From Leptidea sinapis (Eukaryota; Arthropoda; Insecta; Lepidoptera; Pieridae), in contig NC_066278.1 in assembly GCF_905404315.1 (NCBI RefSeq), positions 2,124,001 to 2,188,000 of the forward strand: a stretch of DNA of 64,000 nucleotides, given 5' to 3'. Below, piece after piece: positions 20,913 through 33,113 of the stretch. The notes under the pieces are model-generated. The model worked only from the letters and a program-made list of their open reading frames with translations, ran no database searches and was not told the origin of the DNA. Positions within the stretch are counted from its first letter, which is position 1. Each line of letters starts with the position of its first letter. A program made the position numbers and the translations under genes.

Positions 20913-23900
20913 CCGTTATAGCTGTAATTAAAATAAAGTTGCACTATTTTGCAACCAACATTGCTATTCCACACTTTAATCCTTATTATAATATAAAAAC
21001 TAAAGCAACATCTAAGTACCGGATAATCCTCCCTGGCATTTGGTCTATTATTTAATATAAAAAAATTACTAGAATAATTTTAGGTTCCGTGGATTGGTTT
21101 TCAATTTTCTTATAACGGCAACTATTTGATGCTTGTGTGCGTGACATCTTGACACTCAATGGCATCTTTCTAATTTTGTAACACATGCTTCGTGTTATTT
21201 TAGACTGAAATTAATAAAACACAAAATACTTACTGATGATATGTGATGCCAGTGTCTTTTTTATTTCTTGTAGTATTATTTTTACAAAAATAAACCTCGC
21301 AATCCGGCATTTTAGTTTCAATTTTTAGCAAAGTTTAACAGAACATGTGGCATGTCAACGTCACACATTGTTCGAGATTGCCTGCGGTATCTAGTTGGAG
21401 CGGAGACCAATCCTTAATGTCTTGTTCGTTATCCAATGACTGATTATTATAGAAATCTGAAATTAATATAGGTACCCAAAATACAACAGTATTTTATCAA
21501 CATTGATATCATTCTGTTTCTTAAAGGATTCTTCTTTATAATTCCTAATAGGCATAATAACAAGATTAAGATGTATAATAATATATTGACAAGTATAAAT
21601 ATACTAAAAACAGTATAAAATATAATCAGCTTACTTAAACTGTTGAATCTAACATCTCAAATATCTCACACAATATGACGTATTACAAAAAAATAATCTC
21701 TCTGAATTCTAGTTAATTTTATGCTATTGGAAATTGGAATAACGGAATAATCATGGTTCCTGTCAAAGTCCGGAAGGGTGCATATCAAATCGGTCAGACC
21801 CTGTCATAACAGATGCCACTGTATGTGATTAAAATTCAAAATTTATACAATGTTGGGTATTGCTATAGCGAATTTATCCAGCTGGAACTGTCTGGGTTTT
21901 CGAATATACTAGAATCAGAATATGGAATGAAAATAATGTTTTTAAAAATACTTAATATACTAGAATAAATAATGATTCCATGAATATTAACTAAAATAAT
22001 TTTCTTTACGAATACCTTCAGCGTAAAATCGACGCACAGAGAAAAAGGTAAAGATCAGTTACTATACTAAAAATAGCTTACAATAAAAAAAAACATACAA
22101 CTTTACCCTCATTTTCCGTGAATGATATCGCGGGCACAGATATCTGTTATTTTAATATATAATTTGTAAAATAGAAAAAATACAATTGTCCATTCTTTGA
22201 CAACCTTATTAGCCACCGCACCTTTCTTATTAACATATATCTACACACTTTAAATAGGGGTAACTTATGCAAATTCCCGCAGTTCTTATCCCACTTTTAT
22301 TTGTGTTCATCGATTGATCTTTAAACTCAATTAAACTAATAAAGATAACATCCAAAATGTTTAATGTTTTAAAATAATCCTCTCACTTCCAAGCCATTTA
22401 GTTATTTGATTTTGTTCAACTGCGGTACATAAAGTATAGTATTTAATTGAATTGCAACCAAGCCAGCGTCGGTTGCACGTGCGGTGTCCCAGTAGACCGT
22501 CCGCGTCCCGACAATATTTTGTTTTATCTATTTTTAATGGCAGCTTGAGGGTTAATCATTGTTTGTGATTCATAGTTTGTTGTATACACATTCAACGATA
22601 TTTTTATAGTCAAGAGAGATTTTGTATTTGGAGGTAAAAATGTTATACAATCTTTTTTTTTATTAGAGCGCTTTTTTACGAATATTTTAACAAAAAAAGG
22701 TGTCTTACACTTCTGTGTTTATTTACGCACGCAAAAATCTTTATGTTAAACTTTATAAATACCGAAATCTTTATGTTATTCCTATTAATGTTTTATTCAT
22801 TAGTGTTAATTCCGCCAATATTTGCGCTTAAACAATTCGACACGTGTTTTATCTACACGAGGCTTCCTCAGAAGATGTTGACTGGCCAAACTCTGGCACG
22901 AAACTCACAATATAGATTTTTTTATAATGAGTAAATTAATTTCTTTAATCATTTTTATAAAAAAATGTCATTTGATAGAGTGGATCATGAATTACGTATG
23001 TTTCAAGATATGTGCGGTCTAATTAGTTACATTGTTTTAAGATATATTTAAAAGCATTTTTGTAAAAATAACCCTTATGATAACTGTATATCATAACACA
23101 AATACCAATATCTATAAAAGACATTCCACACGCGACACAGCTATATTTGATGCAGGCGATATGCATCGCGATTATATCGACTTGTCGTTCGCATCGGTAA
23201 AAAAGTGCTTGTTTGTTTTACTGTCATGCGATGTTACAATATCTCGATGTATCGATGTTATCGAGTACAGCGTAAACAATGTTCGGAATAAATTTTGAAA
23301 TATAAAACTAGATATTGTAAGGATTTCTATTCGATCAGCTTGACAAAAATATGATTCAGGTTTGAGTACGTAAAGTTATTTAATGCGTTTGAAATTAGTT
23401 TATTACTCTTTTATTACGTAATTCGATTACACTCTATGTTTAACTGTTTATGTGTTAGAATATTCAACAATTTAAAATCATTCACCAGCTACGAAAGCTT
23501 ATAACTGAGACAATATGCACTTCCCCATGAATACTTATGTGTCATAGTTGTTTGATGCCTGACCTAAGCTGCCCTTCTGGACTTGGCGAAGTTTTTTTTT
23601 AACAGGATACAGTTTTACATACATATATCTAATATATTAGTAGTTTATTACCCCGTTAGGAAAATGTCTTTTTATCTATAAGGTTATTAACATTATCTAA
23701 AAATATAACATATATACTATAAATTTTGTAACATAATCTTGTAGAACCTTAAGCCTATTAAGAGACACCTCCATATCTCCACCGGTTATGATCATGATTG
23801 TAAAAAAATCTGATGTGATGGTGAAATCTATGAGTAATTGAGGATTGTTTTCATTTTTTCAACAAGTGTCTTTGTATTTGGTGGCCTGGAACTGACGAGG

Positions 23901-24208
23901 AAGGCCATTCCTGACCACAGGTATGTATTTCACACATGGATGAAGATCGTTAAGCGACTATAGATAGCTAACCAAATTCAAAGGGGATGAAAATGCTACC
24001 GTCAAATTTATGTGATGAAAATAACTTTTATTTATTTATTAATGTAATCAACAGCGTACACAACAATTATTTTTACAATCTTAACCTAGGTTTTACATAA
24101 AGCCACAAAGGATTACATAAATTTTAAATTATAAAAAGAAATCATATATTAACAGAATAGACTTAAAAATGTACTATATATACTAACAAATAAAAGATTA
24201 CAATAGTG
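20913..24208. other. unassigned AT-rich DNA
   Basis: About 3.3 kb without a supportable gene. Small ORFs at 22743-22934 and 23077-23298 have no recognisable domain. A GC-richer patch lies at about 22460-22520 (GCGTCGGTTGCACGTGCGG). A run reading AAATAAATAAA on the minus strand near 24017-24040 could be an old LINE tail. Confidence 0.4.
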
Positions 24209-24284
24209 CTCGTGTGTTTGTGTATGTGTATGTGTGTGTATGTGTGGTGTGTGTGTGCGTGTATGTTTGTGTGTGAGTGTTGCG
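24209..24284 (+). repeat. imperfect (TG)n microsatellite
   Basis: TGTGTTTGTGTATGTGTATG and similar words continue for about 75 bases. Confidence 0.9.
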
Positions 24285-25499
24285 TTACCTATTATTTTTA
24301 TTTATTTCGATGATGTTTTATTATTTCTGTTTTTAACTTAATTTTTGATAAGTGAAATACGTCAAACTCAGCTTACTGTTTAGTATAACTTCGTTTTATT
24401 AAGTTTGTTTTGTTACTTTTTAGTTATTAATATTTATTTATTTATGCGGAAACACAACAATCTCACACTAATACATAAATTACATACAAAATATAAAAAA
24501 ATATAAATCTAAGTGTACATATAACTTACAGGGTTACACATCATTCATTATCTGTTACCTGCATACATATTATACAATTCGGATTGTAATAGTTAAATAT
24601 GTTAGTAAAATACTTCTAATGAATTTTAGTACATTTATTTATAAAATGTTGTAAGCCCATCTGGACCGATGTCCAAATATGGTATTTTATTTAGGTACTC
24701 ATTATATTATTATCTTGACATTCTTTGATAGATTGGATATGCTTGGTTGAAGTTATTTTTTTTATTTATAATATTTTTGTGCACTTTTCTGTTTTCTACA
24801 ACATATTTAATATGTTATGATTACAAAATGACAACAGCTAATGAATAATTTTTCTTTTATAATTGACGCGATTCAAATTGAATGGAAAACATTGAAAGTA
24901 AACAGCATTTATTCAGTCAATCCTCTTGTATCTCCATTTGCTTCACTCTTTACAATACTTTTCCAATACACCCGGTACCATGTTACCGAAAAAACTCAAG
25001 CAATAGCGACTTATCACTCGAGTACAAAATTTACGATGACAATAGATGACATCACAAATTGCAAAGCCTTGTCATTACCAATACACGGCTGGCCTCATGC
25101 CAGACATGCAAAGCTATATTTTAGATTGTTTCGTGTATCATTTCGGCATCGAAACCGATAAAATTTTACGGTTATGATACACCATGTGCTATCAAAGCTC
25201 TACAGCATAGCGTTAAGTGCTCTATGGTAACAGCCGGTATTCATTAAGTTACTACTATACAATATAAGATAAAACTCAATATTAAAATATAAAATAAGTA
25301 TTGATAATATAATACTTGCATAACCGTTAATCTTAGTTTAAGAGAAATGCATTATAATGTTTTTTTTTTCTAGAAGCTGCAGAATGGGTGGAAATGAAAC
25401 AGAATTTGCAATAGAAGCAGAAACTGCTGGTGTTTTTTCCAAGAAGGTGATCAACACTTTGCGTACTCACACTTATTATTTTTTAAGAAATACTCAATG
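24285..25499. other. unassigned AT-rich DNA
   Basis: A 106-codon plus ORF (24841-25161) has no recognised motif. A T-run followed by TAG at about 25362-25373 precedes a 41-codon ORF (MGGNETEFAIEAE...) without a convincing donor. Neither is supportable as a gene. Confidence 0.4.
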
Positions 25500-25625
25500 C
25501 TACAATCGATAATAATAATAATAATGACACACTCTTACACAAATTATCTTGCCCCAAACTAGACATAGCTTGTACTATGGGTACAAGACAACGATATATT
25601 TAATACAATATACTTAATGAAAATA
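25500..25625 (-). repeat. tRNA-derived SINE, tail only
   Basis: AATAATAATAATAATGACAC, ACACAAATTATCTTGCCCC and ACAAGACAACGATATATTTA match the tail half of the SINE at 48480-48745. The tRNA-like head is missing here. Confidence 0.7.
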
Positions 25626-25798
25626 AACAAAACGATCAAACAAAAATAATTGTTGTTATTAAAAGCATGTTAAAAGCGCCTACACCTACCTTAAATGCAG
25701 AGCTCCTGAGATTTCTCTGGTATTCCAGCAGAGACAACGGTGATCACTTACCATCAAGTCAAAATTCTTAATTCTATTGCCTTTAAATATATACATAA

Positions 25799-26089
25799 CT
25801 AGTGGACCCTACAGACGTTGTCCTGTACACACGTGTTATATTTGAAAAATCGGTCGAGATTTAACTGTATTGTGAATCTAAACCAATCTCAAATTCACTG
25901 GAACACTCTAAATAAGCATCAAAATAGGTCCAGCTAATTATAATTAGGAGGTGGTTCAATTGTGAATCTAAACCATCCTCAAATTCACTGGAACACACAA
26001 AAAAATCATTCAAATCGGTCTAGCTTTTTAGGAGGAGTTCACTGTCAACACACGAGCAAAATATTTATATATATGTATATATAAAGATA
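25799..26089 (-). mobile_element. Helitron-like non-autonomous element
   Basis: CTAG at 25799-25802 on the plus strand is the minus-strand 3' end (ACGTCTGTAGGGTCCACTAG). The opposite end is TC-TATCTTTATATAT near 26089. Inside, a block with AATTGTGAATCTAAACCA and CAAATTCACTGGAACAC occurs twice in tandem. The same 3' subfamily end (GTTGGGTCCACTAG) is seen at 27234. Confidence 0.6.
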
Positions 26090-26280
26090 GAACATAGTAT
26101 AAGTTAAAACTATTCTAAAATATAAAATCTGGTGTCATTACAGGCACATGAGTTTTTCTATAACTAATCTCTCTCTCTTATCGTGTAACCAAGTACGTAT
26201 CGCATTAAACCTTTGGTTGGTTTGTGATCTGTTCTTTTGAGATCATATTGTTAATAAAATTAAGGACAAATTTGACTGTG

Positions 26281-26640
26281 AATTAAATGAGATTGCTTGG
26301 GCACGGGGAAGGGCAGTGTAGGACGCAACTGTTGTTGACAAACTAGCTCCGTCTCATGTCCAAGTTACTTCAGTTGGTGCTGGGATTGCTGGTACGACTG
26401 CCGAAGACAGCAAATGTCGGAAATATGTCGGTCGTTTAGTGTTGAGGCACTTGGTCTGTGAGGAACAGGGTGCGAATAATGTACAAAGTACTATCTACGC
26501 GCCTCAATAACAGGCTATCAGCTACTTCTCTCAATGCAATCAGCCTATCCAATGCAAAAATGTTGCCAGTTTTCTTGGTACACTTACGCGTAACTATAGT
26601 TTTAATTTAATGTAATATTCACGTAATAACAGAAAATCAT
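26281..26640 (+). pseudogene. LINE RT C-terminal fragment, 'VETLGPWGPEA' family
   Basis: The plus frame reads ELNEIAWARGRAV, stop, DATVVDKLAPSHVQVTSVG, then KCRKYVG and VLRHLV. I recognise this as the conserved C-terminal segment of a LINE protein that normally continues into a VETLGPWGPEA-like motif. The DNA from 26434 to 26620 parallels the minus-strand copy at 56697-56960 (for example CGCGCCTCAATAA and TTCTTGGTAC.CTT). Stops and drift mark it as dead. Confidence 0.7.
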
Positions 26641-26810
26641 GTTCAGATATGTTAGTGATAATAAACTGTTAAACTTTATTTTGTTATTCAACAAACTTTG
26701 TTACATCTAAGTTAAAAGGTATCTTATTTATTTGTTGGAATTAAAAACAGCATCTAAATGTATATATTCTGTATTCTTATGATCGTAGTAAGATACATGA
26801 ACGAATTAAA

Positions 26811-27005
26811 TCAAATATATAAAATTCCTGTGTCGCGGTGTTTGTTGGCAAACTCCTCCGAAACGGCTGAACCAATGTATGAAATTTTGTGTGCACATCG
26901 GGTAAGTCTGAGAATCACCCAACATCTATTTTTCACATCTAATTTATTTAAATGCAATTTTTTTAACCATTTATATGGCAATACAACGTTTACTGGGTCA
27001 GCTAG
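26811..27005 (+). mobile_element. Helitron-like element, first of three in a row
   Basis: Starts TCAAATATATAAAATTCCTG (TC at 26811, preceded by A) and ends CAACGTTTACTGGGTCAGCTAG-type sequence, with CTAG at 27002-27005. The middle AACTCCTCCGAAACGGCTGA is common to the family. No coding capacity. Confidence 0.65.
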
Positions 27006-27011
27006 ACTATA

Positions 27012-27234
27012 TCTTTATATATATAATTCTTGTGTGCGTGTGTATGTCACTGAACTCCTCCTAGACACTTTCCGTGTGTATTCAGGTAGATTCGAGAATG
27101 GTTTAGATTCCCAATTCCGTCCATATAATATAATGCTCCTGCTCATGTGTATGTTAGTGAACTCCTGCTAACGGCTGGACCGATTTTTCAAATTTAAGAC
27201 GTGTGTACAGGACAACGTCTGTTGGGTCCACTAG
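27012..27234 (+). mobile_element. Helitron-like element, second of three in a row
   Basis: Starts A|TCTTTATATATATAATTC at 27012 and ends GTCTGTTGGGTCCACTAG (CTAG 27231-27234). Only six bases separate it from the preceding element. Same subfamily end as 25799-26089. Confidence 0.6.
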
Positions 27235-27235
27235 T

Positions 27236-27731
27236 ACCTATATAAAAATGAATTGCTGTTCGTTAGTCTCGCTAAAACTCGAGAACGGCTGAACCGATTT
27301 GGCTAATTTTGGTCTAGAATTATTTGTGGAAGTCCAGAGAAGGTTTAAAAGGTGAATAAATATAAAAATGCTCGGATTTAAATAAAAACAATGATTTTGA
27401 TTTTTCTTTGATGTGTCACCCATCGCTCAGAAATCAAATTAAAATAATAATTTAAAATAAATAACTAATTTGAATCTTTATATTATCATTTTAACTTTCA
27501 CAGGAGGTAAGGAATAAACTTAATTTTAGCTAACTATAGTAATTGATAGATTAACAACAGCTGTTGTTAACTATCTATCAGATTATTTTTATGTAGATCG
27601 ATAAATCTTAAGTTTTAATCTTAGTCGTCATATATTTCTTATAGACCCCAAAAATTTTAAGTATTGTTTTTTTTTCTTATTACTTTATCCATATAAATAC
27701 AGTACAATACAGCGTTTGCTGGGTCAGCTAG
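27236..27731 (+). mobile_element. Helitron-like element, third of three in a row
   Basis: The 5' part reads TATATAAAAATGAATTGCTG and ACTCGAGAACGGCTGAACCG, and the 3' end is GCGTTTGCTGGGTCAGCTAG (CTAG 27728-27731) followed by T. It starts at the end of the previous element; the TC start is mutated. Interior differs from the first two. Confidence 0.6.
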
Positions 27732-28007
27732 TAAATATATAAAATTTTCAAAGTTTGTTGTCATTTGTCAATATCCAATTCATATGTGTGTATATTTATA
27801 AGTAAATGGTACGTCTTGTAACATACATAGCCATAGAGGTTATGCTGATATAAAGCGTATAAAATTAATACTTTAAAATTAGGTAATTTGTTAAAATTAC
27901 CTGATTTAAATTATGGTGCAATTGGTAGAACAGTTGACTTACACACTTACTTGTCCCCTGATTTTAACTTCGCCTCTCACGTGCCAAATGTATTTCCGAT
28001 TTTTGAA

Positions 28008-28283
28008 TTCATAATATATTATTGAATATCTAAGTGATCGGACAGCCTGGGACTAGATTATGATTTCTTTATAGCGATAGAAATGACTGTACAATATTGT
28101 ATATTTTTATTGAAAAGAGCGCAAAAAACAGAATGCTGGGAGAGTTTCTTGCGCTGCTTCTTCTCTCTCAGAGCGCCATTTGTTTCCGAAGCGGTAGTAG
28201 TATCTAGTAGTTATTAGAAATGACATCAAAAAGAATTCTAAAGGATCAATTTTGAGAAAATAAATGCCTTTTATGCCTTTTAT
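28008..28283 (+). repeat. CR1-like LINE 3' UTR
   Basis: GATCGGACAGCCTGGGACTA to AAATGCCTTTTATGCCTTTTA. It is nearly identical to 55890-56127 and 62690-62942. It ends in a short tandem repeat (ATGCCTTTT twice) rather than poly(A), as in CR1-type LINEs. Only the UTR remains, so it is a strongly 5'-truncated insertion. The minus ORF at 28107-28331 is a shadow. Confidence 0.8.
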
Positions 28284-28417
28284 TCGTATATTCGACGCTA
28301 TGTAGACAATGATAATGTAATTCATGCTCACACTCCATCAGGTTACTCGAATGTATGCTCGTTTGTCCTTCTCTTCCATAAAAAAAATTAGGAAAACGGT
28401 TGACCCTAAAGGCCTGC

Positions 28418-28773
28418 AACTTCCCGCTAAATCCATACCTAAACGCTTCAAATAGTACTAATGACGATTTTGAGCTGCATAAATAAACCGCAGTTATCAG
28501 ACGATAGGTAAAATCTATCTATCGGTTTTGAGATTTGTCAAAATTTATCAATCCAAAATGTATTAAAAATCTCACTTTGATCAAGCCCTTTCGAATGTCA
28601 ACTCACACACACACATACACACACGCAGTCAGACATACAGACACCATCTTATAATTCACCAGGAACGCGACCTTAAACGTCGAGATCTGATGAAGACTCG
28701 ATTTTCGAAAAACGGGGTTAAACCAATAACTTCCTCAATTTTTGAAAATTTTCAACTTTCCCAGCGGGAAGTT
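28418..28773. mobile_element. MITE-like element with 11-bp terminal inverted repeats
   Basis: AACTTCCCGCT (28418-28428) is repeated inverted as AGCGGGAAGTT (28763-28773). The interior has a CA-rich track (about 28600-28625) and CGATTTTCGAAAAACGGGGT near the right end. No coding capacity, so it would need a transposase in trans. Superfamily not determinable, and no clear target duplication seen. Confidence 0.6.
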
Positions 28774-29427
28774 AAAAATTCAACCCAAATATCTCGCTAA
28801 TAATATAATGCAATATCGTGAGATAAGACGTTTATAGGGTTATAACAAGCAGGTAATAACTATGTGCGGGCAAACTTCAACAATGGAGGAAAGACAAATA
28901 TTGTGGCAAGTAAGTTCCAGACAAGACAAGCACCCCGCTGCTAATTATTAACTTAAAGTTTAAACTGCATCCATTTTGTACCTTCTGGTTTTATCGTGGG
29001 ATGGTTCGAGTCTAGTATTCATAGAGAATTACTAATTAGTTTCACGTAAAGTTTTTATTATATAAAGTTTTTCTAAGAATATTATTTGTATCAGTTTTGA
29101 GCTTTATAACTAACGCTTGGAGGTTTTTTCCGTTGAGTATGTTAAAGTAATGAGAGTTAAAATAATCAAGAGTACTGTCTAACATTTATTCAGCCTATTT
29201 TATAATGCGACTGGTTTTATAATATGTTTGGAAGATACCTTCCTTCCAAAATTTTCTTCAAATCCTTCTCAAATCGGTAGTGCCCCAGGGCACTAGATTT
29301 TTCAAATATGCACCAAATCGAGTGTGCCAATGGTTTATTTTACATGGTTTTATAGCATATTTCAATAGATTTCTGATACATTCTTATCATCCTAATTAAT
29401 AAGCAATCTATTGCTACACTATTATTA
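28774..29427. other. unassigned DNA
   Basis: No ORF, terminal repeat or shared repeat recognised. Confidence 0.5.
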
Positions 29428-29712
29428 CCAGTGGGAGGCTCCTTTGAACAGGAAGCCGGCTAGATTATGGGTGCGCGGCGCCTATATCTGCGGTGAAGCG
29501 GTAATGTGTAAGCATTACTGTGTTTCTTATTTGTGTTTGTGAAGGGCGCCGTAGCTAGTGAAATTACTGGGCAAATGAGGCTTAACATCTTATGTCTCAA
29601 GGTGACGAGCGCAATTGTAGTGCCGCTCAGAATTTTTGGGTTTTTTGAGAATCCTGAGCGGCACTGAGCTGAATGTCCTGCTCGTCTCGTCCCTTATTAT
29701 CATACAAATAAA
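29428..29712 (+). repeat. family M repeat
   Basis: Starts CCAGTGGGAGGCTCC. Both hairpins are present (GTAATGTGTAAGCATTAC; GTGCCGCTCAG / CTGAGCGGCAC). A segment after the second hairpin (GCATTGTAATGGGC) is deleted. It ends in TTATTATCATACAAATAAAA. Confidence 0.85.
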
Positions 29713-32480
29713 AACAAAATATGTAAAATAATATGAATTGATAGAACGCTGCTCCAGCGCTAAAATGTGCCTATCTGTGACATACCACGCGATCAGAGTT
29801 TCCCGAAACGGAAAGGTTAACGAATTTGGGTAAATCGTGTTCCAGAGGTAGAGATAGTTTATATGCTATATAAAAACATAGTATAGTATTTAAGGCATGG
29901 TTTTTATTGATGAGGAGGAAACCTGCTAGTCATCCCAGTAAGTGATGACGTCCACACAATCTGTCTTGTAACATTCACAGGAGTGCTGCCAGCCTTTAAG
30001 AAACACAAACGTCTTGTTTCAAAGTTATCTATCTCATATCGACTTTAAAACACTGCAGTAAAACATACTACAGTTGACATTTACGTAAAACGAATTTATT
30101 GAAAATCACAACGCCACAGATCCGGTTGACAAACAGGTTAAATTAATAAAACACAATCTGAATATGTACCGTACCATAATATGTAAAAATTCGAGATTAT
30201 TAATATTTTCTGACATTCTACATTTTCAATTGAAATTCTTATTAAGAATTTCAGCTGTGTTTTAATTTATTTATTTGTTTTATTAGATGTCACATTAACA
30301 TTGTGGCTCTGTTAAGATTTTGGCAGTTGTTTTTGTATATAAAGTTTTACTATTCCAAATTTCACCTCTTACACCAAATGCCAAAAACTTTTTACAAATC
30401 ATATCAATATATATTGGAGATAGTCAAATAAAAATTTTTAATATCAGAGAAAGATTTTATAGAGAAATGGCCAATATGTTAAATCTTGTTTAAATTTTCT
30501 TAAATACTTCATTATACATGACTACTTTTATTACATACATGACTTTCATTTGGTTATCACATCACTTTTTTACGATCACCATAAAACTCAAGTGGTATTA
30601 GCTGATTACAAAGTATACTACACACACAGGATAGGTGGAATACAGACACCCCTAAGTGCAATAGACCGGTGTAACTTTCTATTTTACAAGAAAGTTTGGT
30701 AGAAAGACCGATCACGAGCAAGTCGGAAAAATTACAAATTCAAATAATAAATCAAACTATAACTTTCTAATAACTACTTACTGAAATCAAATTACCACGA
30801 ATTTATCAATCCGAAAATATGCCTCAAACACACAAACACCGAGAGAAATTCTTGAAGGAAGATGGTTGACTTCAGAATATATGGATTTCATACCCGAGTA
30901 TTGTATAAAACTCACAGTAGCATATTTATATTATATTATATTATTTAATGAATGAGTTATAACTTAATAATTGTCTAATAACAACTGATACAAAGACGTA
31001 ATGGAAATAAAAACACGTTTGGTCTTATCTTATCTACTTCACTTTTTAGTAGAGGTATTGATCATCTAAATACATTCAACAAACCCACATACACGTAAAT
31101 AATAATATCCTCTATTAGTATTATTTTCCTTAAATATCAATTGGCAAGAACCTGCTGCAAAAGTGCGAATGAAAATGCATCCGAAAAGCAAAAAAATAGT
31201 TACCAAAAGTTGCGGTGCGCAGGGTGTAATAATTTGCGAGAGCCCGTTTGCACAAAGTGTTAACTAAAATTTGCATAGTTCGACAAAAGTTGGGCGTTGG
31301 CTGTAGCAGATCAATGTCCCATAGGCGAACTGCAACTATGCGAATTTAAATGCACTTCCATTTAAATATATGTAACTATAATTTACATCAAGTTTGTTTA
31401 TCTAAAATTGCACACACTGTGCAAATTTACATATACAATATTGCGCTAACAAATTTACTGGGACGCGGCTATTGCTGTTAAACAATGTTTTAAGTAGTTG
31501 TGTGTTCATGTACTAGTGTTTTCATAGTTTTTCCTAATAGGCACATACAGTTTAAAATGGTATCTATATAAAAAAAATCTGAATTATATAATTTTTATTT
31601 TATCACGTAAAATACTTGTACTTCTTTCTTGGACTATAATTACTATATTGTTTAGCTTTATCTCTCGACGTTTTAAGTTAAGTCAATGTTTTAAGTTTCA
31701 ACAATAATCCTGTAATTTCTTTGGTGGTGTTTCTCTTCTATTAAGTGATCTGCTGACTCATTTGTCTTCCTTTTTCTTAATACGCCAATTTTCTACTAAA
31801 ATTACAACTCACAGATCAAATTGCTAAGCCTGAGCCTAGAATATAGCAATCTAGATTACCAAACACCAAGTTTGATATCTAAATGATTATTATCTACTCT
31901 AGAATTTCGTGTTTGCAAAGGATTAATATTAATAACGCCATCACTAAGTCCATATAAAACAGAACTCATTACGTTTTTGTTTTAAGAGCCTTTAAAACCC
32001 AGTAAGCTACTTTCATTAGGCAAAGTCTTAAAATGTTCCAACATCTCAAATGTAACCTTCACATTTTACGAGCGATATAAAATTTCAAATTTCGCTACTC
32101 AGCTCGTTGGCATCCGAGCCACCTTTGTTTATTTAAGCGACAAAGTGTTTTTATTGTTTTAACGGATTTCTCTTTTGCGGACATTTTCAGAGCGATACAC
32201 GTTTAATGCTTACACATATTACATTTCAGATAAAATTCAGAGTCAACCGAAATGAGAGCCAATTTGAATGAATATTTATACTCACCTTTATTCGTATTAT
32301 GAATACAATGAATGTGAATTTATTAAAGTTTTAATGAACACTTAAATGTTATTGTTGAATAAATTTTATTATGTTGTATTTAAATATTGCATAATTGGTT
32401 CGCTTCTTTTAAATTATTTAAAGATTGGTTCTATCATGGTTAAACGTGTTTCCACGTGGTTATAACCCATTGTGTTATCA
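29713..32480. other. unassigned DNA, apparently single copy
   Basis: About 2.8 kb without a gene or a repeat shared with the rest of the window. The block 31140-31460 stands out: more GC, several CGs, and an inverted pair TTGCAC...GTGCAA at about 31411-31425. It could be a conserved non-coding element, but this cannot be shown from one sequence. Confidence 0.4.
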
Positions 32481-32749
32481 CCAGGGAGGCTCCTTTGCAC
32501 AGGATGCCGACTTGATTATGGGTACCACAAAATGTGTAAGTATTATTGTGTTTCGGTGTGAAGGGCGCCGTAGCTATTGATATCTGGGCAAACGAGACCT
32601 AACATCTTATTTCTCAAGGTGACGAGCGCAGTTGTAGTGCCGCTCAGAATTTTTGAGTTTATCAAGAAGCAGAGCGGTAATGGGCAGGGCGTATTCATTA
32701 ACATCAGCTGAACGTCCTGCTCGTCTTGTCCCTTATTGTCATAAAAAAA
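32481..32749 (+). repeat. family M repeat
   Basis: CCAGGGAGGCTCCTTTGC to CCTTATTGTCATAAAAAAA. It lost the GGCGCCTATTTCTGCCG block and most of the right arm of the large hairpin. Confidence 0.8.
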
Positions 32750-32934
32750 TCATTTTGGAAATTATGCTATTTTACAGTTGTTGATGAGACAAAGCTGTGT
32801 GAACTGTAAAACTGAAATGTGAATAGCTATGTATGTGAACAGAGAGTTGCACAGCAAATTTATACTAAAAATAAGATTATTTCTTTATTATTTTATTATT
32901 GCCACTAATTGTTGATATCAAATACTATGAAAAG

Positions 32935-33113
32935 TACTAAAAATCATCTAATTATAATAGTATGAGTTTCATGCTACTTCTTCTCATTAGCTCAACCTTT
33001 TACGAAGTAGCGGTAGATTCAATAAGAAAAATATTTTTTTTGACATTCATAAGTTTCATTTCCGTGACCTAAATGAATAAAGTGATTTTGATTTGATTTG
33101 ATTTGATTTGAGT
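32935..33113 (+). repeat. LINE 3' end with (TTTGA)n tail
   Basis: The pattern TTTCATGCTACTTCTTC then GACCTAAATGAATAAAGTG then five TTTGA-type units (to 33113) is a familiar LINE 3' UTR and simple-repeat tail. No coding part survives. Confidence 0.6.

Noticed and set aside
24841..25161. 106-codon ORF
   Set aside because: No motif, AT-rich surroundings, and length within chance for this window.
25362..25510. exon-like ORF after a T-run and TAG (MGGNETEFAIEAE...)
   Set aside because: No good donor and no recognisable protein; the ORF runs into a stop after 41 codons.
27905..27985. tRNA-like stretch GTGCAATTGGTAGAACAG
   Set aside because: A-box-like only; no B box or stem pairing, and no repeat body follows.
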